Shown here in pieces: positions 1 to 8,619 of a DNA stretch of 64,000 nt. The stretch lies in contig JAWMQP010000007.1 of the NCBI GenBank assembly GCA_033283335.1, positions 124,001-188,000 of the forward strand, read 5' to 3'. How positions within the stretch are numbered: the stretch's first letter is position 1; the number at the start of each line of letters is the position of its first letter. Below the pieces are notes generated by a model. That model saw nothing but the letters and a program-made list of their open reading frames with translations. It was not told where the DNA came from and ran no database searches. The position numbers and the translations under genes are program-made. The stretch is from Pseudomaricurvus sp033283335. Lineage in GTDB: Bacteria > Pseudomonadota > Gammaproteobacteria > Pseudomonadales > Cellvibrionaceae.

Positions 1-645
1 CAGATCTACACTACGGCAGCCGGTGAACAAAAAGACATCACCCTGGCTGACGGCTCAGTAGTCAGTCTCAACACGCAATCCACTCTCACCGTCAGCTTTA
101 CCGATGAACAGCGCAATCTGGCACTGGAAAGCGGGGAAGCCTACTTCCAGGTTGCCCCCAACAAACAGCGGCCCTTTGTGGTGGAAGTGGGTCGCGGCAC
201 TGTGACCGCAGTGGGCACGGCCTTTAATATCTATCGCCAGCAGCGCCAGACGGACGTGGTGGTGACCGAGGGTATTGTGCAGATGCGCGAACACCACAGC
301 CCCAGCAACCCCATGCCCCAGAGCGAGCGCCTGATTGCCAATCAACAGGCCAGTTTTGACCAGCGCGGCCTGTCCGGTATCAGCACCGCTCATCCCGAGC
401 AGTCCCTGGCCTGGCGCGAACAAACCCTGGTGTTTGAGCAACTACCCCTGCCCCAGGCTCTGGCTGAACTGAATCGCTACCTGGCAACCCCTGTCGACAG
501 TACGCACCCCTCCCTGCAGCAACTGAAGGTATCAGGCACTTTCAGCCTGACCGCCCCAGAAGACACTCTCCGGGCCCTTAAACTCAGCTTTGACCTCGCC
601 AGCCTGCCGGATGACCCCAACCGCTTGTACCGTCCTGCCGAATAA
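1..645 (+). CDS. FecR-family anti-sigma/sensor protein, 5'-truncated
   Basis: The frame is open from base 1, so the start and the N-terminal cytoplasmic and transmembrane part lie outside the window. What remains is the periplasmic FecR domain: AAGEQKDITLADGSVVSLN near the edge, the LESGEAYFQVA block, RPFVVEVG and TAVGTAFNIY, followed by a C-terminal DUF4974-like region (PLPQALAELNRY). FecR proteins relay the signal from a ligand-loaded outer-membrane receptor to an ECF sigma factor at the inner membrane. The next gene downstream is a receptor with an STN signalling domain, which fits a fecI-fecR-fecA arrangement; the sigma factor gene would lie just upstream of the window. Family assignment is firm; the ligand (iron-siderophore or a carbohydrate) cannot be told. 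Confidence 0.9.
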   Translation, partial: QIYTTAAGEQKDITLADGSVVSLNTQSTLTVSFTDEQRNLALESGEAYFQVAPNKQRPFVVEVGRGTVTAVGTAFNIYRQQRQTDVVVTEGIVQMREHHSPSNPMPQSERLIANQQASFDQRGLSGISTAHPEQSLAWREQTLVFEQLPLPQALAELNRYLATPVDSTHPSLQQLKVSGTFSLTAPEDTLRALKLSFDLASLPDDPNRLYRPAE

Positions 646-654
646 GTTATAAAA

Positions 655-699
655 GCCCGCTTGGCAAATAGCTATTTACGCCTGATAGCCAAGCGGGGC
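655..699. other. Stem-loop with nested palindrome between fecR-like and receptor genes
   Basis: A 10-bp perfect stem (656-665 CCCGCTTGGC pairs with 688-697 GCCAAGCGGG) encloses a 22-nt loop that begins with the 12-bp palindrome AAATAGCTATTT (666-677). No T-run follows, so it is not a classical terminator. It lies 9 bp after the fecR stop and upstream of the receptor gene. It could stabilise or attenuate the transcript between regulator and receptor (inference). Confidence 0.5.
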
Positions 700-828
700 A
701 AAGCCTAGTAGGATGGTTTGCTCTCATACCGATAAACTGCGAAACGATTACCTAACCAGGTGACTTTTTTCGCAACATCTGCCTCAAAGACCGGATGTCA
801 GCTGAGCAGCGGAAACCGACTGCGAGCC

Positions 829-3810
829 ATGAAATTTCGCCATTTCCTACATAGCGTTACCCGCGGCCTGGCGCTCTGTCTCAGCAGCTTATCTGCGGCC
901 AGCGCACTGGAAGCAGCCCCCAGGGAACGGCAACTGTTCCTGGATCACCCCCAGTCCCTGGCACTGCCGAGTCAAAGCCTGTCGAACGCGCTGATCGAAC
1001 TGGGTAAAGCCAGCGGCATCAGTATCATTTTCCCCTCTCAACTGCTGAGTCCATACAATCTGCACAACCAGGCACAAGCTATTGAGGGCGAACTGACGGC
1101 CAGAGAAACCCTGGAGATCTGGCTGGCCGAGACCGAGTTAAGCTATCGCGAAATCAGCCCCAGAGTCATCGCGATTATTCCCAGACCGGCAGAGCCTGCC
1201 GATGACGACCAACCCGCCCCACCGTCGATTGAAGAGCTGACGGTACTGGGCGTGTCGGTAACCGGTTCACGCCTGAGCCGCACGGACCTGCAAGGCACAT
1301 CGCCGGTCGATATTATTTCGGCCCCGGACCTGTCACGCAGTGGCCACCAAAGCCTGGGGGAATTCCTGAAGTTCGTGCCCTCGGTCAGCGGCAACTCCAC
1401 CAGCACAGCCGTCAGCAATGGCGGTGATGGAACGGCAACCGTTACCCTGCGCGGCCTGCCAGCGAACAATACCCTGGTACTGATCAACGGCCAGCGAGTG
1501 GCCTTTGATGGCATGGCCGGCGACTCTGTCGATCTGAACAGCATCCCCACCTCGGCCATTGACCGCATTGAAATTCTCAAGGATGGCGCCTCGGCCATCT
1601 ACGGCTCCGATGCCATCGCCGGGGTTATCAACATTATCATGAAGCAGGAGTTTGATGGCCTGCAGGTGGAACAGTACGTTGGCGAAAGCAGCCGCGGCGA
1701 TCTGCAAACCGCGACCACCAATTTGCTTTGGGGTCTCACTGGTGAGCGCGGTTCACTGATAGCCTCCGCCAGCTACTACTCCCAGGATGGGCTCTACAGC
1801 CGCCAGCGCGCACTGTCCGACAACGCCGACGGCCGCGCCCTTGGCGGTATCGACAATCGCACCAGTGCCACTCCCGACTCGCGCATCACCCTGCCGGACG
1901 GACCAGTGGTCACTCCCCTAGCCGACGGCAGCTATCGGCCAGCGACCGACGAAGACCTCTACAACTACCGCAGCCAGACATCCGCCATTTCGCCATCAGA
2001 GCGACTGGCCGTTTACCTGGCTGGCCACTACCAGCTGAACGATAAACTGAGAGCCCACGCCGATGTAACCTACAGCAGCACCGAGGCCACTATTTCCCTG
2101 GCTTCGGTTCCGATCTACACGGCCTTTGAAGACGTGCCGCTTATTGTCTCCAGCGACAATATATACAACCCTTTTGGCGAGGACATTCTGGATATTCGCC
2201 GGCGCTTGATCGAGCTGCCCAGTCGCGAACAGGAAAACCGCTCCGACAACCTGCGCCTCAATCTGGGCCTCAGTGGCCAGACGAACACCCGCGAACTCTC
2301 CCTCAATTGGCAAGGCAACCTTTATTGGAGCCGCAGCAATGCCCGTGAAAGCCTGAACCACCTGCTGGATGGCCAGCGAGTGCAGAGGGCACTGGGAGGG
2401 GCAGACCAGTGTAGAGGCATCAGTATCGATGGCTGTGAACCGCTCAACCTGTTCGGTCCTGCCGGGAGCATTGATGCCGACCAGTTGGCCTACATAGAAA
2501 CCTCGGCCATCACCGAAGGCTATAGCCAGCTGTTCGGTACCAATCTGAGCTTCGATACTACCCTGCTGGAACTGGACAGCGGTCCATTGATGATGGCTGG
2601 CGGTATCGATCTGCGACGGGAGCGGTCCTCGCTGGTACCGCAAAACTTCTCGCCGGACCAATTCATAATCGGTGGTGTTTCCACCGGCGAAACCCGTGGC
2701 CAGCGCTCCGTTCGGGAGGCCTATCTGGAACTGCAAATCCCCCTGCTGTATCAGCGGCCTGGCATCTATAGTCTCGATCTGGAAGCTGCCCTGCGGCACT
2801 CTTACTACAGCGACTTCGGCCATAACACTACCCCCAAGCTGGGCCTGCGCTACCGCCCGAGCATGGACTTGCTGTTGCGCTCCACCTTTTCCCGGGGCTT
2901 TCGCGCACCCAGCCTGGACGAGCTGCATAAGGGGGGCTACCAGACCCACGCGTTTCTTGAAGACCCCTGCTCTCAACCTGCCAATATCGGGGTCCTGCCC
3001 GGCTGCCAGCAACCCAGCGATGCCACTCGCAACCAGTTCCTGACCGAGTTCCGTGGTGACAGTGACCTCAAACCGGAAGAATCCCGCAGCTACACTCTTG
3101 GACTGGTGTGGACGCCACTGGCAATCCCCGGTCTGCTGGTGAGTGCAGATTATTTCCATATCGAACAGGAAAACGTGGTGGACGCCAGCCCGCAAACCAT
3201 CCTTAACGAGAACGCCTACTTTGGCAATTTCGACGAGCTGGTTCAACGCGATGCCCAGGGTAACATCACCAGACTCTATGCACCTTTTATCAATATCGGC
3301 GAACGGCAGATCACCGGTGTGGACCTGGCTCTGCGCTATCAATGGAATAGCCCCCGCTATGGCAGTTTCACCAGCAGTCTGAATGCCTCCCATCTATCAA
3401 GTTTCATCAACAAGGTGACGGACAACTCCGCGGCAATCGATATGGCCGGTCGCTTCTCGGATGCCGCAACCGAGGGCTACGGCTCACTGCCGCAATGGAA
3501 GGCCAACACCGGCCTGGTGTGGCAGTATCAAGACCTGGAAGTCAGCTACAGCCTGAACTACATCAGCTCCCTGAAAGAGCACATTCCCATGGGGGTCGAG
3601 CAGCGCAACATCGACGCCTGGCTGACCCACGACCTACAGCTGAGCTATTACTTGCCCCTGCAAAGCGGACTGCAAGTCACTATTGGGGCAGATAACCTGT
3701 TCGATAAAGCCCCCCCGTTCGCCGCCTCAGCCTTTAACGACAACTTCGACGGCCACACCTACGATATCCGCCGCCGCTTTTGGTATTTGAAACTCAGTCA
3801 GCGCTTTTGA
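829..3810 (+). CDS. TonB-dependent receptor with N-terminal STN signalling domain (FecA-like)
   Basis: Outer-membrane transducer/importer, 993 residues from the ATG at 829. A GTG at 760 in the same frame would add 23 residues in front of the signal peptide, so 829 is preferred (MKFRHFLHSVTRGLALCLSS, then a cleavage region around SAASALEAAP). Domains in order: STN (about residues 35-115, with LPSQSLSNALIELGKASGIS), a linker, plug (about 150-270, TLVLINGQRV and IEILKDGASAIYGSDAIAGV), and a 22-strand barrel ending in LKLSQRF with a terminal Phe. The STN domain marks receptors that signal through a FecR-type protein, and such a gene lies directly upstream. FRAPS and NPFGEDI motifs are typical of the large IroN/Oar-like receptors. 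Substrate unknown. Confidence 0.92.
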   Translation: MKFRHFLHSVTRGLALCLSSLSAASALEAAPRERQLFLDHPQSLALPSQSLSNALIELGKASGISIIFPSQLLSPYNLHNQAQAIEGELTARETLEIWLAETELSYREISPRVIAIIPRPAEPADDDQPAPPSIEELTVLGVSVTGSRLSRTDLQGTSPVDIISAPDLSRSGHQSLGEFLKFVPSVSGNSTSTAVSNGGDGTATVTLRGLPANNTLVLINGQRVAFDGMAGDSVDLNSIPTSAIDRIEILKDGASAIYGSDAIAGVINIIMKQEFDGLQVEQYVGESSRGDLQTATTNLLWGLTGERGSLIASASYYSQDGLYSRQRALSDNADGRALGGIDNRTSATPDSRITLPDGPVVTPLADGSYRPATDEDLYNYRSQTSAISPSERLAVYLAGHYQLNDKLRAHADVTYSSTEATISLASVPIYTAFEDVPLIVSSDNIYNPFGEDILDIRRRLIELPSREQENRSDNLRLNLGLSGQTNTRELSLNWQGNLYWSRSNARESLNHLLDGQRVQRALGGADQCRGISIDGCEPLNLFGPAGSIDADQLAYIETSAITEGYSQLFGTNLSFDTTLLELDSGPLMMAGGIDLRRERSSLVPQNFSPDQFIIGGVSTGETRGQRSVREAYLELQIPLLYQRPGIYSLDLEAALRHSYYSDFGHNTTPKLGLRYRPSMDLLLRSTFSRGFRAPSLDELHKGGYQTHAFLEDPCSQPANIGVLPGCQQPSDATRNQFLTEFRGDSDLKPEESRSYTLGLVWTPLAIPGLLVSADYFHIEQENVVDASPQTILNENAYFGNFDELVQRDAQGNITRLYAPFINIGERQITGVDLALRYQWNSPRYGSFTSSLNASHLSSFINKVTDNSAAIDMAGRFSDAATEGYGSLPQWKANTGLVWQYQDLEVSYSLNYISSLKEHIPMGVEQRNIDAWLTHDLQLSYYLPLQSGLQVTIGADNLFDKAPPFAASAFNDNFDGHTYDIRRRFWYLKLSQRF

Positions 3811-3868
3811 AGCTGAACAACTCCGACTTGGCTAAGATAAATCCAAACGCCTTACTCGGAGCTTCCCA

Positions 3869-4318
3869 ATGCAAACCAATATCACCTTCTTCTTTATACT
3901 CTTAATCAGCTGGCCCCTGCTCGCTGAAGACAGCTTTCCAGGCATTCGCGAGCTGATGACCGATGAGGAATTACGGGCATCGGGGGTTGACCAACTGACA
4001 GAACCTCAAATTCAAGCTCTCAATCAATGGTTAATCCACTATACCGCCAACGAATCCGAGCTGATTAAACAGACCACAGAAGTCAAACAAGAGGCCTTTC
4101 AGCCCATTGAAAGCGCAATTATAGGCACCTTCCACGGATGGTCCGGCAAAACCACATTCCAACTGGAAAATGGTCAGATTTGGCAACAGCGCTACAGCGA
4201 CCAATGGGTCACCAAAATGGAAAACCCCAAAGTGACCATTACGCAAAACTTTTTTGGCTTTTACAAACTGGAAGTTGAAGGAAAAAACAAGACCATAGGG
4301 GTAAAAAGAATAAAATAA
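3869..4318 (+). CDS. Small exported hypothetical protein (149 aa)
   Basis: The ATG follows a GGAG Shine-Dalgarno 7 nt upstream. Residues 1-19 form a signal peptide (MQTNITFFFILLISWPLLA), so the product is probably periplasmic. The N-terminal half is helical (MTDEELRASGVDQLTEPQI, an 'LT.eEf..sGL..Lt..E' style segment). The C-terminal half (about 95-149) carries FQLENGQIWQQ, VTITQNFFGFYKL and a basic end, GVKRIK. The 133-aa protein at 7299-7700 has the same arrangement (MTMNDGQVWKQ, VIISSGSLSSYFI, KVKRLK), so the two seem to share a C-terminal domain. It sits between two TonB-dependent receptor genes. I know of no function for it. Confidence 0.75.
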   Translation: MQTNITFFFILLISWPLLAEDSFPGIRELMTDEELRASGVDQLTEPQIQALNQWLIHYTANESELIKQTTEVKQEAFQPIESAIIGTFHGWSGKTTFQLENGQIWQQRYSDQWVTKMENPKVTITQNFFGFYKLEVEGKNKTIGVKRIK

Positions 4319-4416
4319 TTTTGAGGGGAATCTGGCGACTCTCGTCTTTAAGGGTGTTGTGTCCAAAAACACAAAAATTGTGAGTGATAACAACCCAACA
4401 ATGAGAGGAAGTCACC

Positions 4417-7203
4417 ATGACTCAAAAAAACGCCCTGTCAAAGGCGGTTAAATTAGCCATCTTGGGGGTTGGTGCTGCCGCGTTATTGCCAGTATCTGCC
4501 ATTGCCCAAAAGTCTGAAGCCATCGAAGAAGTAGTTGTAACTGGTTCTCGCATCGCCCGAGACGAGTTCAGCTCCTCCAGCCCCATCTCCTCCTTCGACT
4601 CTGAAGAGCTGAAGATGTCCGGCGTTGCCAGCATCGATGAATTCCTGAAAGACGTACCCGCCTTTACCGGCTACCAGTTGGGTACCTCGACCAACAATGG
4701 TTCCGAAACCGGCCAGAAAAAGATCGATATGCGCGGCTTGGGTTTCAACCGTACCCTGGTACTGGTCAACGGCCGCCGTATGATTGGCGATAGCTACCGC
4801 GACGGAGCTGTCGACCTGAACAACATCCCTGACGCAATGGTAGAGCGCGTTGAGGTCCTGAAAGACGGCGCCTCCACCATCTACGGTTCCGACGCCCTGG
4901 CCGGTGTTGTGAACTTCATTCTGAAAGACGACTTTGAAGGCGTCGAGATCAATGCCGACTACGGCGCTGGCATGGAAGACGGTCAGGCCAAGAACGACGG
5001 CATCTCCATTTTGGCGGGTGTTGCCGGCGACCGAGGTAACATGGTGCTGTCCTTTGGTTATTCCAACCAGGACACCATGATTCAAGACGAACGCGACTTC
5101 GCGAAAGGTGCGCTGTGGTCTATCCACCAGGGTGACGGAACCTTTGCTCTGGAAGCTGGTGGCTCGTCCAACGGTCGTACTGTACGTGTTCCCGAAGGTG
5201 TTGCTGGTTTTGAGGAAGGCAGCTACGTCGTTGATAACGGTGTTGTTCGTCCTTTCTCAGGCGCAGACCTGTATGACTACGGCTCTGTAAACGCTCTGGT
5301 CACTCCGAATGAGCGCTGGCAGTTTGGCGGTTTGGGTAAAATCGAGATTTCCGATAACGTCGAAGGTTACTTCGAAGGCCTCTATACTCGCCGCAAATCC
5401 AGCTACTTACTGGCTCCAGACGCCTCGTTCCAAACTGCGCTGGTTCAAACCCCGAACAACGGCGAGCAGTGGAACGACTTTGTTCCTGAAAACAACCCCT
5501 ACAACCCCTTCGGTGCTGACGTTCGCGTAAACCGCCGATTTGTAGAGTCCGGCGGTCGTCTGTTTGCAGCCACTTCAGACACCTACCGTTTGGTGGGTGG
5601 CTTTAACGGTTCACTGTTCAACGATCAGTTGATGTGGGATGCATCCTATACCTACGCCGAAAATGAAATGGTCGAAGAAACCCTGAACTACGGTCGCTTC
5701 GACAACTGGGCAATTGCCGTTGACCCAATCGCCTGTGCTGCCAACGCTCAATGTGCTGCCGCTGGTGTCTTGAACCCCTTCTCCGAATACGGTGATATCA
5801 CTTCTGAGCAGATGGCGTTCCTGACCACGGGTGGCCTGAAAGACCTCTACGGCAGCACGCTGGAAATGTTTGCCCTGAACCTGTCCGGCGATTTGTTTGA
5901 ACTGCCTGGCGGTACTGCTGGCTGGGCCGTGGGTTACGAGCACCGCCGTGAAAACGGTTACTTCCGTGGCGACGAATTCAAGTCCAGCGGTCTGACCACT
6001 TCCGGTGCCAGTGACGCGATGGCAGGCGGCTTTAAAGTCGATGAATTCTACGGTGAACTCTACTTCCCAGTGATGGAAAATTTCAGTACTAACGCCTCTA
6101 TGCGTTACTCTGATTACGACAACTCCGCTGGCAGCAGCACCACCTTCAAAGTGGGCGGCGACTGGGCAGTCACTGATGACCTGCGCATGCGAGCTACCTA
6201 CGCGACGGGGTTCCGTGCACCTAACATCGCCGAGTTGACTCTGCCTGCACAGTCCAACTTCCCGGTTACCATTTCACTGTGTGAATTTGCCGATCGCGCA
6301 TTGGCCGCTGGCGAGATTTCCCAGACTGTACACGACAACTGTACCGCCATGGGCATTCCAACCGGTGACGATGGTGAATATGGTTTCCCATGGCAATCCA
6401 CCACTACCGCAACTGCACCTGTTGTTGGCGTCGACCCAGAGCTGGAGCCTGAAACCTCTAAATCCATCAACATGGGCTTTGTCTATGCACCGAGCTTCAT
6501 GGAAGGCCTGCAAGTCAGCGTGGACTACTGGAAAATCGAGGTTGAAGACGTTATCGCAGTTCCTGACGTGAACGACCTCTACCGTAGCTGTATGAACTCT
6601 GTGAACCTGTCTTCTGCTGCCTGCGGTGCATTCACCTACGGTCCACACAACCTGGATGAGTTCTCTATCTTCCCTGGTAATGCTGAAGTTGTCCTGGGTA
6701 ACCTAGGTAAACTGACCTCTGAAGGCTGGGACTTCGACGTTGTTTACAATGGTGAAGTGGACTTCCTGGGCGCTTCCGGTTACACCCTGAGTTGGACCGC
6801 TACCAAGCATGAAAGCTACGAGCGCGAGTACCCAACTACGGGATCTATTGAACTGGTCGGCACTGCCGGCGCTGCGGAAATCTTCCCTGAGTGGCGCATG
6901 CAGTTTGGTGCCAGCCTGTACGGTGCCAACTGGTCTGTGAACTACAAGGCTCGTTACATTGACGAAACCGAAGACCGCCTGCGCAGCTCTCTGCTGTCGG
7001 CTGACAACGTTGCGGAAGCCATCACTTACCACGACATCGTCGGCAGCTACACCTGGAACAATGTGACTCTGACTGCAGGTATCAACAACCTGACTGACGA
7101 AGAGCCACCTTACTTCCACACGGCGTTCAACGCCAACACTGAACCAGGTACTTACGACGTCATCGGTCGTCGCCTGTTCACCAGCATTAACGTGAAGTTC
7201 TGA
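4417..7203 (+). CDS. TonB-dependent receptor (928 aa)
   Basis: A GAGGAA ribosome-binding site lies 6 nt before the ATG. The signal peptide covers residues 1-31 (ending PVSAIAQ). A TonB-box-like segment IEEVVVTGSRI comes next, then the plug domain (about 45-170; VDLNNIPDAMVERVEVLKDG, IYGSDALAGVVNF) and a long barrel with NPYNPFGADVRVNRRF, FRAPNIAEL and a C-terminal VKF. There is no STN domain, so this is a pure importer. Its signal peptide and TonB box closely match those of the receptor at 8620-11421, so they are paralogues. A rho-independent terminator at 7228-7254 ends its transcript. Codon use looks highly optimised (many C-ending codons), consistent with strong expression. Substrate unknown. 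Confidence 0.93.
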   Translation: MTQKNALSKAVKLAILGVGAAALLPVSAIAQKSEAIEEVVVTGSRIARDEFSSSSPISSFDSEELKMSGVASIDEFLKDVPAFTGYQLGTSTNNGSETGQKKIDMRGLGFNRTLVLVNGRRMIGDSYRDGAVDLNNIPDAMVERVEVLKDGASTIYGSDALAGVVNFILKDDFEGVEINADYGAGMEDGQAKNDGISILAGVAGDRGNMVLSFGYSNQDTMIQDERDFAKGALWSIHQGDGTFALEAGGSSNGRTVRVPEGVAGFEEGSYVVDNGVVRPFSGADLYDYGSVNALVTPNERWQFGGLGKIEISDNVEGYFEGLYTRRKSSYLLAPDASFQTALVQTPNNGEQWNDFVPENNPYNPFGADVRVNRRFVESGGRLFAATSDTYRLVGGFNGSLFNDQLMWDASYTYAENEMVEETLNYGRFDNWAIAVDPIACAANAQCAAAGVLNPFSEYGDITSEQMAFLTTGGLKDLYGSTLEMFALNLSGDLFELPGGTAGWAVGYEHRRENGYFRGDEFKSSGLTTSGASDAMAGGFKVDEFYGELYFPVMENFSTNASMRYSDYDNSAGSSTTFKVGGDWAVTDDLRMRATYATGFRAPNIAELTLPAQSNFPVTISLCEFADRALAAGEISQTVHDNCTAMGIPTGDDGEYGFPWQSTTTATAPVVGVDPELEPETSKSINMGFVYAPSFMEGLQVSVDYWKIEVEDVIAVPDVNDLYRSCMNSVNLSSAACGAFTYGPHNLDEFSIFPGNAEVVLGNLGKLTSEGWDFDVVYNGEVDFLGASGYTLSWTATKHESYEREYPTTGSIELVGTAGAAEIFPEWRMQFGASLYGANWSVNYKARYIDETEDRLRSSLLSADNVAEAITYHDIVGSYTWNNVTLTAGINNLTDEEPPYFHTAFNANTEPGTYDVIGRRLFTSINVKF

Positions 7204-7227
7204 TCTGATTCAGTACGGACGTTAAGG

Positions 7228-7254
7228 AAACGGGGCCTCGCGCCCCGTTTTTTC
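7228..7254 (+). terminator. Rho-independent terminator after the receptor at 4417-7203
   Basis: ACGGGGC (7230-7236), loop CTCGC, GCCCCGT (7242-7248), then a run of T. It begins 25 bp after the stop codon. Confidence 0.85.
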
Positions 7255-7298
7255 ATTTAAATAACTAACCTGTTTTAAATCAGCAACGGTGACTGACT

Positions 7299-7700
7299 AT
7301 GCCACGTTTCCTGCTCGCCTTATTTCTCGCTGGAGTTACCTCAACGGTTTTTGCAAATTCTCTGCAAGAGTGCCGTCAAATAAGCGACCGTAATGATCGT
7401 CTCGCTTGCTACGATCAATTGGCCGACGCCAAGTCAAAAAAGTCTGACAATTATTTTGGTAAAGTAAAATACGAAGAGATCCCGGAAGACAAAACCTTTA
7501 CCGTCGTTGATTATCGCAACATCCACAATCGATTCGTAATGACGATGAATGACGGTCAAGTCTGGAAACAAGCCGAAGCCAACCGACTGTTTCGCATCGA
7601 CAAAGGCGATAAAGTCATCATCTCTTCCGGCTCACTGTCGTCATACTTTATCCAGAAGATCGACACCAAATTAAAAATCAAAGTCAAACGACTCAAATAA
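7299..7700 (+). CDS. Small exported hypothetical protein (133 aa)
   Basis: The signal peptide ends at about VFANS (residue 20). It is followed by LQECRQISDRNDRLACYDQ, a short Cys-containing motif common at the N-terminus of many exported gammaproteobacterial proteins ('C..i.d...RLaCYD'). The C-terminal 60 residues (MTMNDGQVWKQ, VIISSGSLSSYFI, IKVKRLK) resemble the end of the 149-aa protein at 3869-4318. It is flanked by a TonB receptor upstream (behind a terminator) and marC-like gene 24 bp downstream, with which it is probably co-transcribed. Function unknown. Confidence 0.8.
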   Translation: MPRFLLALFLAGVTSTVFANSLQECRQISDRNDRLACYDQLADAKSKKSDNYFGKVKYEEIPEDKTFTVVDYRNIHNRFVMTMNDGQVWKQAEANRLFRIDKGDKVIISSGSLSSYFIQKIDTKLKIKVKRLK

Positions 7701-7724
7701 ATCCGGGTTGCACAACGATTCATT

Positions 7725-8309
7725 ATGGATACGCTTACAGCTTTTCTCACTCTCCTGTTTGTGATGGACCCACTGGGCAACATCCCGGTCTTTATCTCCG
7801 CCCTCAAAGACGTTCCCGAAGAGCGGCGTCAAAAAGTCATCCTTCGGGAGTTAATGATTGCCCTGGGCGTGCTATTGGTATTTTTGTTTTCCGGCAGTTA
7901 CATACTCCATGCGCTGGGCCTGAGTGAAGAAGCCATTCAGATCGCCGGTGCGATCGTGTTGTTTTTAATCGCCATTAAAATGATTTTCCCCACCAAAGGT
8001 GGCATCCTCGGTGAACATCACTCCGGCGAGCCATTTATTGTGCCACTGGCGATCCCCTGCGTGGCAGGTCCGTCCACCATGGCTATTTTGATGCTGTTGG
8101 CCAACAGTTCCGGGGAACGTATTTATGACTGGCTATTGGCCCTGCTTTCGGCCTGGCTGTTCTCCAGTATCATGCTGCTGGCATCCACACCATTGTCGCG
8201 CATTCTCGGCTCTCGAGGCCTGATCGCCACGGAGCGTTTGATGGGCATGATTCTGGTGATGATTGCGGTACAGATGTCCCTCAATGGCTTGAACAATGCG
8301 TTGCATTGA
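7725..8309 (+). CDS. MarC family membrane protein, copy 1
   Basis: A 194-residue integral membrane protein with about six hydrophobic segments. MarC signatures are visible: FVMDPLGNIPVFISALKD near the N-terminus, AGAIVLFLIAIKMIFP in the middle and VPLAIPCVAGPSTMAILMLL in the second half. The MarC/SnatA family is linked in some members to amino-acid transport; the historic link to multiple antibiotic resistance was not borne out. It is almost identical in length and sequence (about 26 differences in 194 positions by eye) to the protein at 11512-12096, and both lie downstream of a large TonB-dependent receptor. The DNA differs at many third positions, so the duplication is not recent. Confidence 0.9.
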   Translation: MDTLTAFLTLLFVMDPLGNIPVFISALKDVPEERRQKVILRELMIALGVLLVFLFSGSYILHALGLSEEAIQIAGAIVLFLIAIKMIFPTKGGILGEHHSGEPFIVPLAIPCVAGPSTMAILMLLANSSGERIYDWLLALLSAWLFSSIMLLASTPLSRILGSRGLIATERLMGMILVMIAVQMSLNGLNNALH

Positions 8310-8619
8310 TTCAATGCGAAAATCGAAGCATCCGAACTAAAATCTTACGCCACTTCTTTCACTCCCGGCGTTAATAACAGTTTTTCCCCCTGATCATCCG
8401 GCAAAAAATAAAACGCCGGGATATCACCTCAACAGTTCGATTTTGAATCCTAACAGCGTTATCGAGCACATCTTATTATTCATAAAAAGTCTTATAAATT
8501 TTAACCTCCGAAACTTTCGGCATCCTAGCCTAGACTAGAATCAGACAAACCTATGGGTGTTTTATCAAATAAAAAGAAAACAAATCTGTAGCTACACCCA
8601 ACGATGTGAGGAAGTTGCC
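8310..8619. other. Intergenic region upstream of the second large receptor
   Basis: This gap of about 310 bp has no convincing gene. It holds a 9-bp inverted repeat CCCGGCGTT (8364-8372) / AACGCCGGG (8412-8420) around a 39-nt loop, and a short dyad CCGAAACTTTCGG (8508-8520). The AT-rich stretch 8478-8504 probably contains the promoter of the receptor gene at 8620; I cannot fix the hexamers with confidence. Confidence 0.5.

Noticed and set aside
1996..3393. Long open frame on the minus strand inside the STN receptor gene
   Set aside because: It is the antisense shadow of a well-recognised receptor; the translated sequence has no family pattern and no start signal.
3869..4318. Reading the small exported protein as part of the fecR/fecA signalling unit
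   Set aside because: It is separated by its own ribosome-binding site, resembles the protein at 7299 instead, and nothing links it to FecR.
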